A model generated the notes under the pieces. The model did no database searches and was not told the origin of the DNA. It saw nothing but the letters and a program-made list of their open reading frames with translations. A DNA stretch of 64,000 nucleotides. It comes from Anabaena sp. PCC 7108 (GTDB taxonomy: Bacteria; Cyanobacteriota; Cyanobacteriia; Cyanobacteriales; Nostocaceae). Below, piece after piece: positions 54,392-62,320 of this stretch. Numbering within the stretch: the stretch's first letter is position 1; each line of letters begins with the position of its first letter. The stretch is taken from assembly GCF_000332135.1 (NCBI RefSeq), contig NZ_KB235896.1:1089465-1153464 (forward strand), in the 5' to 3' direction. The translations under genes were made by a program, and so were the position numbers.

Positions 54392-54901
54392 ATGATCAAT
54401 ATTCGTTGTGAAACTCCGTCAGACTATCCAGCAATAGCCGAGGTAAATACCCTAGCTTTTCAGGGTGAAACTGAAGCTAAACTTATTGAAAAAATTCGCC
54501 TTTCCGACCGATATATTCCAGAATTATCGTTAGTTGCAGAAATTAAAGGTAAAATAATTGGTCATATTCTCTACAGCTATATTGATTTAGTGGGTAAAGA
54601 AACTCTATCGGTTCTAGGTTTAGCACCTCTAGCAGTTCATCCAGAATTTCAAAAACAGGGAATTGGTAGCACATTAGTAAAAGCCAGTTTAGAAATAGCA
54701 GATACTAGAGGAGACGCTATAGTTATTGTACTTGGTCATCCTGCTTTTTATACTCGTTTTGGTTTTCTACCATCAGTTAATTATCAAATTGAGTCTCCTT
54801 TTCCAGTACCAAATGATGTTTTTATGGTTAAAATATTAACGAGTGACGATAAAAAATATCAAGGTAAAGTTGTTTATCCACCTGCTTTTAATGGGGTTTG
54901 A
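54392..54901 (+). CDS. GNAT-family N-acetyltransferase (YhbS-like)
   Basis: 169 residues. APLAVHPEFQKQGIGSTLVKASL is the acetyl-CoA motif (Q-x-x-G-I-G), and IVLGHPAFYTRFGFLPS the C-terminal block typical of the YhbS group. The acceptor is unknown. It starts 64 bp after the divergent flavoprotein gene's start and ends 40 bp before trmFO on the same strand, so it may be cotranscribed with trmFO. Confidence 0.9.
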   Translation: MINIRCETPSDYPAIAEVNTLAFQGETEAKLIEKIRLSDRYIPELSLVAEIKGKIIGHILYSYIDLVGKETLSVLGLAPLAVHPEFQKQGIGSTLVKASLEIADTRGDAIVIVLGHPAFYTRFGFLPSVNYQIESPFPVPNDVFMVKILTSDDKKYQGKVVYPPAFNGV

Positions 54902-54941
54902 TATTGAAATTTAACCAAGGTAAGTAATTAAAAAAACAACT

Positions 54942-56261
54942 ATGACACAACAACCGATACAAGTAATTGGCGGTGGACTCGCAGGAACAGAAGCAGCATG
55001 GCAAATAGCCCAAGCCGGTGTTCCTGTAATCCTCCACGAGATGCGCCCTAAATGCTTCAGCCCTGCCCATCATACCGAAAATTTGGCAGAATTGGTCTGT
55101 AGTAACTCCTTCGGGGCTATGGCCAGCGATCGCGCTGCCGGTCTCTTACACGAAGAATTACGCCAACTTGGTTCTATTATTATTGCTAAAGCAGATGAAC
55201 ACGCAGTCCCCGCTGGTGGGGCTTTAGCAGTAGATAGGGGACAATTTGGCGAAGATTTAACCCAAACTTTAGCAAATCATCCATTAATTGATTTTCGACG
55301 CGGTGAAGTTAAAGAAATTCCTGAAGGTATTGTTGTTTTAGCTTCTGGACCCTTAACTAGTCCTGATTTATCGGCAGATTTACAGCGTTTTACTGGGATG
55401 GAATATCTCAACTTTTTTGATGCTGCAAGTCCGATTATTTTAGGAGATTCTATTAATAAAGATATTGCTTTTATGGCTTCCCGTTATGACAAAGGTGAAG
55501 CAGCATATCTGAATTGTCCCATGAATAAAGAGCAGTATTTACATTTTTGGTCAGAATTACGTCAAGCAGAACAAACTGAATTAAAAGACTTTGAAAAGGA
55601 AACGGCGAAATTTTTTGAAGCTTGTTTACCGATTGAAGAAATGGCACGACGGGGAGAAGATACCATGCGCTATGGTCCCCTGAAACCCGTGGGTTTATCA
55701 GATCCTCGCACAGGAGAACGTAACTATGCGGTAATTCAATTGCGACAAGAAGATAAAGCTGGTCAACTTTGGAATATGGTAGGATTTCAAACCAATTTAC
55801 GTTGGGGTGAACAAAAACGAGTTTTTCAAATGATTCCTGGTTTGGAAAAAGCCGAATTTGTCAGATTAGGAGTAATGCACCGCAATACTTTTTTAAATGC
55901 ACCGCAGTTGATGTCTGCAAGTTTGCAATTTAAAGAACGTCCGACTTTATTAGCAGCAGGACAATTAATAGGAACAGAAGGTTATACTGCTGCATCTGCG
56001 GGAGGTTGGTTAGCAGGAACAAATGCAGCTAGATTGGCGTTAGGAAAAGAACCGCTAATTTTGCCCGTCACAACGATGATGGGGGCTTTGTTTGAGTTTA
56101 TCAGATCCGCTGCACCTAAGCATTTTCAACCGATGGCTCCTAATTTTGGCATTGTCCCAGATTTGGGTGTGAGAATCAAGAGTAAACCGGAAAAATATGG
56201 ACGTTATCGAGATAGATCCTTAGCAGATTTAGCAAGTTGGAAATCAGCATTTTATAGTTAA
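54942..56261 (+). CDS. trmFO: Folate-dependent tRNA (uracil-54-C5)-methyltransferase TrmFO
   Basis: 439 residues. The FAD-binding N-terminus is [30 protein letters not shown], and the family signature follows: [24 protein letters not shown], with the conserved Cys. [15 protein letters not shown] and [12 protein letters not shown] are further GidA-like TrmFO motifs. It methylates U54 in the T-loop of tRNAs with methylene-tetrahydrofolate and FADH2. Length and motifs are complete. Confidence 0.96.
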   Translation: MTQQPIQVIGGGLAGTEAAWQIAQAGVPVILHEMRPKCFSPAHHTENLAELVCSNSFGAMASDRAAGLLHEELRQLGSIIIAKADEHAVPAGGALAVDRGQFGEDLTQTLANHPLIDFRRGEVKEIPEGIVVLASGPLTSPDLSADLQRFTGMEYLNFFDAASPIILGDSINKDIAFMASRYDKGEAAYLNCPMNKEQYLHFWSELRQAEQTELKDFEKETAKFFEACLPIEEMARRGEDTMRYGPLKPVGLSDPRTGERNYAVIQLRQEDKAGQLWNMVGFQTNLRWGEQKRVFQMIPGLEKAEFVRLGVMHRNTFLNAPQLMSASLQFKERPTLLAAGQLIGTEGYTAASAGGWLAGTNAARLALGKEPLILPVTTMMGALFEFIRSAAPKHFQPMAPNFGIVPDLGVRIKSKPEKYGRYRDRSLADLASWKSAFYS

Positions 56262-56269
56262 ATATTCTG

Positions 56270-56292
56270 TTGTGCGGGCATCTTGCCCGCTA
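56270..56292. repeat. GC-rich hairpin repeat, copy 2
   Basis: TTGTGCGGGCATCTTGCCCGC, the reverse complement of the repeat at 1522-1545. It lies nine bases after the trmFO stop and could act as its terminator hairpin. Confidence 0.75.
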
Positions 56293-56324
56293 TTAAATCT
56301 AAATTAATATACAAATTTTAATCT

Positions 56325-56373
56325 TGTCAGAATCAGGATGTCCAGGATTTAAGGATTTACAGGATTTTAATTG
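56325..56373. repeat. 49-bp dispersed repeat, copy 2
   Basis: Same orientation as 811-859, 47 of 49 bases identical. Here, too, the GC-rich hairpin repeat (56270) is close by. Confidence 0.85.
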
Positions 56374-56434
56374 ACTGCGTAACTCCTACACTATTAAATA
56401 TAGCAATGGATAGGGTGATTAGAATATCTTTTGT

Positions 56435-56454
56435 TAGCGCAGCTTGGCGTAAGC
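56435..56454. repeat. AGCTTGGCGTAAGC-type short repeat, copy 2
   Basis: TAGCGCAGCTTGGCGTAAGC, nearly the reverse complement of 40096-40116. Confidence 0.5.
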
Positions 56455-56490
56455 TATTCATAAAACTAGGACTAAAAGAGACTTTCAACC

Positions 56491-56518
56491 CTATTCCCTA
56501 TTCCCTATTCCCTATTCC
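56491..56518. repeat. CTATTCC heptamer array (4 copies)
   Basis: Four CTATTCC units followed by a variant (CTGTTCT), 80 bp before the M23 peptidase gene. It is the shortest of the heptamer arrays in the window. Confidence 0.85.
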
Positions 56519-56597
56519 CTGTTCTATGTGTTAGGTTTTCCAAGATTTTGGGCATAATACTGTTTAGGTTGGCACTGCTTTGGCTGAATGTAACTAG

Positions 56598-57794
56598 ATG
56601 AAAACGGTATTTTTCCCAAAAATTAGATTGTGGTGGTTATTGCTGATCTGTTGCTACATTTTCTGGACTCTGATCATACTGTCACCAGTAACAGCAAATT
56701 CCATTAACAACCTGAAACAACAACAGCAGCAAGTTCAGCAACAACGTCAAAATATCATTCAAGAACAAAATCGCTTAACTAATTTGCAAATAGAAGCGCA
56801 AAAACACCTAAATGGTGTCAAGCAAAATATCCAAATTACTAATAGCTATATTCAAGAAAGCGAGCTAAGATTACAACAAGCTAACCAACGTCTTCAGGAA
56901 TTAGAAACTGGTTTAGCTATTGCAGAACGTGATTATGAAAATCGGCAAGTTGCGACAGTTGCAAGATTGCGATATATTCAGCGTTCCCCGACTTCTCAAG
57001 GATTAGCCGTTTTACTACAAAGTCAAAATATTAGCGATTTTATCAGTCGTCGTTATCAGTTGAAGTTAGTTTATAAAGCAGATCAGCAAATTCTAGAACG
57101 ACTAGCAAATCAAGCAAATTTATTAATTCAACAAAGAACAGAAGTAGAAGGACAAAAAAATCAAATTGCTTTAATTAGAGAACAACTATTAGCCCAAAAA
57201 GCTGATTATCAAAATCAAGCCCAGTCACAAACAGAATTAGTTCAACGTTTAAATACTGATCGCTTGGCTTTAGAAGCTGCACAAAATCAACTAGAAAAAG
57301 ATTCTCAAAGTCTAGAAGCTTTAATTCAACAAAAAGTAGCTGAACAACAAGCCAGAGAAGCGAGGGAAGCTGCACTAGCAAAAGCTAATAGTAAAATTTG
57401 GATTCGTGGTACAGGTATCTTTGCATTTCCCAGCGACGCACCCACCAGCAGTTCTTTTGGTTGGAGGATACATCCAATTCTGGGTTATCGTCGCTTTCAT
57501 GCAGGTTTGGATTTTGCTGCTGGTTATGGTAGTACAATTCGCGCCGCAGATTCAGGTACAGTGATTTTTGCAGGCTGGTATGGTGGTTATGGTAAAGCCA
57601 TTATTATCAGTCATAGTAAAGGAATTACCACACTATATGGACACACCAGCGAGTTATATGTCAGTGAAGGACAAACTGTCCAAAAAGGACAAGCGATCGC
57701 TGCTGTCGGTTCTACAGGCTTCTCTACTGGTCCTCACCTACATTTTGAAGTCCGTCGTGATGGTACACCCGTTGACCCAGCAAATTACTTGTAA
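56598..57794 (+). CDS. EnvC-like murein hydrolase activator / M23 peptidase with coiled coil
   Basis: 398 residues. An N-terminal hydrophobic signal segment (LWWLLLICCYIFWTLIIL) exports it. Residues about 35-255 form a long Gln-rich coiled coil. The C-terminal LytM/M23 domain (about 280-398) has the zinc ligands His and Asp in YRRFHAGLDFA and His-x-His in GPHLHFEVRRDG. The layout matches EnvC or NlpD-like factors in septal peptidoglycan cleavage, but here the zinc ligands are present, so it may be an active endopeptidase. It ends 42 bp before tRNA-Arg. Confidence 0.9.
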   Translation: MKTVFFPKIRLWWLLLICCYIFWTLIILSPVTANSINNLKQQQQQVQQQRQNIIQEQNRLTNLQIEAQKHLNGVKQNIQITNSYIQESELRLQQANQRLQELETGLAIAERDYENRQVATVARLRYIQRSPTSQGLAVLLQSQNISDFISRRYQLKLVYKADQQILERLANQANLLIQQRTEVEGQKNQIALIREQLLAQKADYQNQAQSQTELVQRLNTDRLALEAAQNQLEKDSQSLEALIQQKVAEQQAREAREAALAKANSKIWIRGTGIFAFPSDAPTSSSFGWRIHPILGYRRFHAGLDFAAGYGSTIRAADSGTVIFAGWYGGYGKAIIISHSKGITTLYGHTSELYVSEGQTVQKGQAIAAVGSTGFSTGPHLHFEVRRDGTPVDPANYL

Positions 57795-57836
57795 TTAAAT
57801 TTAAAAAGTATGTTATGATCTAAAATAGATTGTCAA

Positions 57837-57909
57837 GGGCGCGTGGCTCAGTGGATAGAGCAACAGGTTCCGGTCCTGTGGGTCGGGGGTTCAAATCCCT
57901 CCGCGCTCG
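57837..57909 (+). tRNA. tRNA-Arg(CCG)
   Basis: 73 bases folding into a full cloverleaf. The acceptor stem GGGCGCG/CGCGCTC has one G-T pair, and the T-arm has GTTCAAATC. The anticodon stem ACAGG/CCTGT encloses TTCCGGT, with anticodon CCG reading CGG. The CCA end is not encoded. A T-run (GTTTTTT) follows at once and could end transcription. Confidence 0.93.
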
Positions 57910-57996
57910 TTTTTTAATATACTACAAAATCAACAGAAAATTAACTTTTTCTGGGTTTTTATTCACGTGAACCGACTAACGGTACTTGAGAAAAAA

Positions 57997-58300
57997 TTAA
58001 GCCCAAACATACCCCAAACTCGCTTTGTAAGCGATAAATACGTCAATATTATGGTTGAGCCAAGCAACAAAGCGATAAGATACTGCTGTACGGAAAGCTG
58101 TCTTTTGCTTCCACAAATGTGTTTAATGGTTTATTTGCCCAACGTCTTCTAAAACCGCCCGTTAACCGATGCCATTGAATAAATGTATAAGCACAAAATA
58201 CTAAAATAAAATGTCTCATCAAACTGTTTTTATCTCGGACTTGGTATTCCGATAATCTCACTAAGACGAATTTACCAAAATTGGTAAACCGGTCTTTTTT
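57997..58300 (-). pseudogene. IS701-type transposase C-terminal remnant with frameshift
   Basis: Minus-strand reading DRFTNFGKFVLVRLSEYQVR, then MRHFILVFCAYTFIQWHRLT, GGFRRRWANKPLNTFVEA. A one-base shift (extra A in GCAAAAG near the VEA codons) restores KTAFRTAVSYRFVAWLNHN and IDVFIAYKASLGYVWA before TAA at 57997-57999. This is the C-terminal end pattern of cyanobacterial IS701-family transposases (GGxRRRWxxxPLxT, then FRTAxSxRFxxWL). The catalytic DDE core is absent. It lies between tRNA-Arg and a KGK-domain gene. The right boundary is approximate. Confidence 0.7.
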
Positions 58301-58339
58301 TTGGTGCTTATTTGATGTGCCACTAGCGTAACTGGAACA

Positions 58340-58636
58340 TTAAATATTTAGGTCAGAGCGTAGGTCATCTAGCTGCGATTCTGGTTCATCGGGGACGAAT
58401 TCAAGCTCCATTTTTAATTTCAGCTTACCTTTGCGCCATCCACCACCATTAATGGATAAAAACTCGCAAGCAGCGCCCTCTCTCACCAGATAAGCGGCTA
58501 GCTGACCACCGTCCCGATGATTTGCAGCAGTATCTTCTATCTCTTTCAGTACAGCTTTCACCTTGCCTGTGGACAAATCCCACCCGTTTATGTTTTCTGA
58601 AAAATTTATAACGTCATCGTCACTCGGTTTAACCAT
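58340..58636 (-). CDS. KGK-domain protein
   Basis: 98 residues from ATG 58636 (MVKPSDDDVINFSENINGW); an ATG 15 codons upstream (58681) is possible. The C-terminal GWRKGKLKLKMELEFVPDEPE is the KGK motif that names this small cyanobacterial family, and the acidic tail (ESQLDDLRSDL) is also usual. The function is unknown; paralogues tend to occur in several copies in Nostocales. Confidence 0.82.
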   Translation of the reverse strand: MVKPSDDDVINFSENINGWDLSTGKVKAVLKEIEDTAANHRDGGQLAAYLVREGAACEFLSINGGGWRKGKLKLKMELEFVPDEPESQLDDLRSDLNI

Positions 58637-58822
58637 TTGCCTGTGTTTACTCCAATCAACAACAAGGCAGATTAGCTGCAACTAACATGCCCTTACCTAG
58701 ATGCCTAAGTCAGGAGGGTGACTTCCTGGCTTAGGCATCCAATTAAGTAGGCAAAAATAATGCCTATATTTCTTGAGCCAATAGTCAAAATCTAGGCAAT
58801 ATTGTTTGTTTTGTAGACATGA

Positions 58823-58895
<73 letters not shown>

Positions 58896-58974
58896 GGAGG
58901 TTTTTTATGACCACCACGATTACTTAATTTAGCAAAGGAAGAAAGATTTGTCAAGTAGCTTACAGAAGAAACTT

Positions 58975-59844
58975 TTATGCTGCCTTGATCCCTAACTTTA
59001 CCCAAGTGAAAACGAGGAGGAAGATGAGGAACTGTACCAGAACAATACTAGGTCCAGAAGCCAAGTTAAACATCCCTGAAACCATTATTCCTCCAATACT
59101 ACTGCTAGAACCGACCAGCACCGACAGAATGAGAAAGCGGCTAAAATGGTGACTCATCAGTTTAGCAGTGGCAGCGGGAATCACTAAAAAGGCATTCACA
59201 AGTAAAACGCCAACAGCTTTAATAGCTACAGCAACGGCTAAAGACAGCAAAACAACAAACCCATAACGGTACAATTGTACCGGAACGCCTTGTACTTGGG
59301 CAACATCAGGATTAAGAGTTAACAAAATTTGCGATCGCAGAGTTGATAATAAAAAAATGCTGCTACCGACAAGTATCACCAGCGTCAAAATTAAATCGGT
59401 GATATCAATCGCGAGAATATCGCCAAACAGTACAGCCATCAAATTGCCACGATATCCTTTAATCATACTGGTGAGGATGACACCTATTGCTAATGCTCCT
59501 GATAAAACTATACTGAGAACGCTATCACTACCTAAATCTGTTTTGTCAATTAAGTAGAGAACAACAATCCCGAAAATCAAGGTAAAAGGTAACAACATCC
59601 AAGTAGGATTTGTGTTTAATAATACCCCTAATGCTACGCCTACTAAGGCTGCATGACCAACAGCATGGCTGAAAAATGACAACTGGCGCAAAGTCACAAA
59701 ACTGCCCAATAAACCGCCTAGTATTCCCATTAATACAGCACCAATAATGGCACGTTGCATGAAAGGGAATTGTAATAAATCCACTAATTCTTGATTATTA
59801 GCAATAACTAACAAGTTGTGTGGATGTAAAATCAATAGATGCAT
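58975..59844 (-). CDS. znuB: Zinc ABC transporter permease ZnuB
   Basis: 289 residues with seven to eight membrane helices of the ABC-3 family. FMQRAIIGAVLMGILGGLLGSFVTLRQ and FFSHAVGHAALVGVALG are the characteristic blocks, and MFNLASGPSIVLVQFLIFL closes the domain. It forms the membrane channel of the zinc (or related metal) importer with ZnuC and ZnuA. It is separated from znuC by 292 bp that hold MITE A copy 2, an unusually long gap for this operon. Confidence 0.9.
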   Translation of the reverse strand: MHLLILHPHNLLVIANNQELVDLLQFPFMQRAIIGAVLMGILGGLLGSFVTLRQLSFFSHAVGHAALVGVALGVLLNTNPTWMLLPFTLIFGIVVLYLIDKTDLGSDSVLSIVLSGALAIGVILTSMIKGYRGNLMAVLFGDILAIDITDLILTLVILVGSSIFLLSTLRSQILLTLNPDVAQVQGVPVQLYRYGFVVLLSLAVAVAIKAVGVLLVNAFLVIPAATAKLMSHHFSRFLILSVLVGSSSSIGGIMVSGMFNLASGPSIVLVQFLIFLLVFTWVKLGIKAA

Positions 59845-59943
59845 ATTTTAGTTTTTTTCTCTACATAAATTGATTTAACCACAACTCATGATTCAGTCTT
59901 TGTCTGACTGTTACTGAACTGTTAAAATTTAGAATGTTGAATT

Positions 59944-60129
59944 TATGACTTACGCACTATACAAATGAAACATGATCTGTATCAACCCAAATTAGTTATT
60001 TCCGTCCGGCATATTTAGTAGGGTGCGTCAGATGGCAAAATTTTGTTAATTATGGGAAAATCATCGGATCTGACGCACCATAAAATCCACAATTAATATT
60101 TGATTAACTTTGTTAATGCGTAAGTTCTA
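59944..60129. mobile_element. MITE-like element A, copy 2, between znuC and znuB
   Basis: The ends TATGACTTACGCA and TGCGTAAGTTCTA are an imperfect 13-bp inverted repeat matching the ends of 24219-24418. The inner hairpin GGTGCGTCAGAT/ATCTGACGCACC is present. Orientation is reverse to copy 1. The right end is seven bases before the znuC stop codon region (60137), so it sits in the znuC-znuB gap. Confidence 0.8.
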
Positions 60130-60136
60130 GAATTGT

Positions 60137-60889
60137 TTAGTGATTGTGTTGGTAACGGCTAAAACCAGGTCCATAAGTTGCTAAAAGATTTTGTGGTGAA
60201 AGGGCAATTTCTGGTTTACCAGTACAGACAAGGGTTTGATTAAGACAAAGAACGCTATCGCAATGACGGCTGACCATATCAATATCATGGGAAACCTGTA
60301 AAATTGTCCAGCCCTCTTCTCTTTTTAATTCATTTAGTAAAACATAAAAATCAGCCGCACCTTGCACATCTACCCCAGCAAAAGCTTCATCAAGTACCAA
60401 AAATTTGCGTGGAGTTACTAAACAATAAGCCAACAAAACCCGCTTGAGTTGACCACCACTAAGAGTTCCAATTGCTTGATTTCTCAGATGATATGCGTCA
60501 GTTCGCTGTAAAGCTGCGGTTATAGCTGCTGATTTTTGTCTGTGATTTTGCCAAAACGATAAATGTTTTCTTTCACCTATTCCTAGTCCCACCAATTCAC
60601 TAACAGAAATCGGAAAACTACGATCAAAAATAAAGTTTTGTGGCATATAGCCTAACAGGTGATGTAAACTCCCCAATCTAGATATTGGACGACCAAATAT
60701 TTCAATTGTACCAGCATTTCTGGGAATTAAATCTAAAATAGCTTTTACCAAGGTACTCTTACCTGCACCATTCGGTCCAACTATAGCTGTGTCTGTTCCT
60801 GCTAACAATTCAAAAGAAACATCGCGTACAGCCAAATAACTGCTTTGATAGACAGTTAATCCCTCTACTTTTAATATTGGTAATGTCAT
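60137..60889 (-). CDS. znuC: Zinc ABC transporter ATP-binding protein ZnuC
   Basis: 250 residues from ATG 60889 (MTLPILKVEGLTVYQ); a TTG at 60910 is less likely. Walker A is VGPNGAGKSTLVKA, the signature is GTLSGGQLKRVLLAYCL and Walker B is FLVLDEAFAGVD, all intact, with the switch His in QVSHDID. It powers metal import through ZnuB. znuA lies 130 bp upstream on the same strand. Confidence 0.93.
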   Translation of the reverse strand: MTLPILKVEGLTVYQSSYLAVRDVSFELLAGTDTAIVGPNGAGKSTLVKAILDLIPRNAGTIEIFGRPISRLGSLHHLLGYMPQNFIFDRSFPISVSELVGLGIGERKHLSFWQNHRQKSAAITAALQRTDAYHLRNQAIGTLSGGQLKRVLLAYCLVTPRKFLVLDEAFAGVDVQGAADFYVLLNELKREEGWTILQVSHDIDMVSRHCDSVLCLNQTLVCTGKPEIALSPQNLLATYGPGFSRYQHNH

Positions 60890-61018
60890 TATTTTTTCGT
60901 CGTCATTCAAAAGTTTATTTTTTTACGTTTTTTAAATTACTAATTAGCCAAGGATTAATAATTCCACATCAACAGACTAATAAAAATTAAGAGTTTAGTA
61001 GCCTGAATTTGTAAAGAA

Positions 61019-62014
61019 TTATTTACAAGCTGTTGCTAAAGTCTGTAAATTGGATTTCATTGCTTTAAAATAATACTGTGGATTTGTCTCACCAGTTTCT
61101 AAAGAATCCAGGGTTCGCAAAGTTAAATTTAAGTCTTTAGCAAGGCTGGTAAATAGTTTATTATCTACCCCTGGTTCACTAAATAAAGCTTTTACTTTGT
61201 ATTTTTTTACAGCATTAACAACTTTTTGTATATCTGTGGGTGAAAGTTGATCTTCTGGAATTTCTACAACAGCTAATTGTTTGAGTTTATAGCGTTTAGC
61301 TATGTAAGGAAAGGCATCATGAAAGGTAATAAAGGTGCAATTTGGAGTCTGCTGTAAAGTCTGTTGAAATTCATTATTTAAATTCTCTAATTCTTGGATA
61401 TATGCTGCCGCATTGGCTTCATAAGTTGGTTTATTCACAGCATCAACAGCAATTAATCCATCTCGAATATTTACTACTTGCTGTTTCGCTAAAACGGGAT
61501 CTAGCCAAACATGAGGATTTCCATCTCCATGTTCGTGGTTGTGATCTTTTTCTTCCTTTGCTATTTCCTCTATGGGAGAAATTTCCTTGATAGGCTTAAT
61601 ACCCTTGCTGGCATCAATTTCAACTAATTTGGTGTTTTGGGCATTTTTGATGGTATCGTCCAGAAATTCTTCTAACCCCAGCCCATTTTTTACTAATACA
61701 TTCGCTGTTGCGATCGCTTTCACATTAGCCGGTGTAGCCTGATATTCATGTATCTCCGTACCGGGCTGGACTAAAATTTCTACATCTGCGGCATCTCCCG
61801 CTACTGCCTTAGTAAATAAATACACTGGTAAAAATGTTGTGACTACTTGAGTTTTTCCTGGCTTTGCTGGTTCTGATTGTTCTGTGGTTGTCTGTGTCAC
61901 CTCTTTTGTCTCGGTACAGCCAGAAACCATTGATAAAATTAGCAACGCCATAAAAGACAATATTCTACCTCTAAGTCTGCCTGTTCTCCTGCTGACATAA
62001 GTCTTCATCATCAT
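61019..62014 (-). CDS. znuA: Zinc-binding lipoprotein ZnuA
   Basis: 331 residues. The signal peptide LSFMALLILSMVSGC ends in a lipobox. The domain is the cluster A-I/ZnuA fold: VVTTFLPVYLFTKAVAG, then GTEIHEYQATP with a zinc ligand, the His-rich loop EEKDHNHEHGDGNPHVWLDP, FITFHDAFPYIAKRY and the C-terminal acidic ligand LFSEPGVD. The loop is short compared with some ZnuA proteins but has four His. GGAAAGGAAAC precedes the ATG. A Zur-like site lies about 40-65 bp upstream, so zinc repression is likely. Confidence 0.93.
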   Translation of the reverse strand: MMMKTYVSRRTGRLRGRILSFMALLILSMVSGCTETKEVTQTTTEQSEPAKPGKTQVVTTFLPVYLFTKAVAGDAADVEILVQPGTEIHEYQATPANVKAIATANVLVKNGLGLEEFLDDTIKNAQNTKLVEIDASKGIKPIKEISPIEEIAKEEKDHNHEHGDGNPHVWLDPVLAKQQVVNIRDGLIAVDAVNKPTYEANAAAYIQELENLNNEFQQTLQQTPNCTFITFHDAFPYIAKRYKLKQLAVVEIPEDQLSPTDIQKVVNAVKKYKVKALFSEPGVDNKLFTSLAKDLNLTLRTLDSLETGETNPQYYFKAMKSNLQTLATACK

Positions 62015-62050
62015 GTTTCCTTTCCTTCAGAATACTGTACTTAATTTTCA

Positions 62051-62081
62051 TTATTATAATATAATCATTATCATTATCATA
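62051..62081. promoter_or_regulatory. Candidate Zur-box region upstream of znuA
   Basis: TTATTATAATATAATCATTA followed by TCATTATCATA. On the znuA strand it reads as repeated TGATAATGATAATGATTAT, which resembles the AT-rich TGATAAT...ATTATCA sites bound by Zur in cyanobacteria. It lies 37-67 bp before the znuA ATG and 240 bp before the porin gene. Confidence 0.45.
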
Positions 62082-62320
62082 TTTTTTGACGAAAATATCT
62101 GGTATTTTACGGAAAATATACTGGTATTCAGTCACGACAGATGATTTGGTTGAGAGGATGCTGCTTTATAGTGGCTTTCCTCATTCATGAAGATTTCTTG
62201 ACTTTTTTAGTTACAAAAAATGCTACTTACTGCTAGTATGTTGAGATCAGTTTTTAATAATCTCTCATTTCGTACAAGCACATAATGTGCGGAATGTTAG
62301 TAAATAGGTGTGAGTAAAAA

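Noticed and set aside
58049-58261. 70-codon minus-strand frame as an independent small gene
   Set aside because: It is part of the IS701-like remnant; its last residues are out of frame with the transposase tail that continues after a one-base shift.
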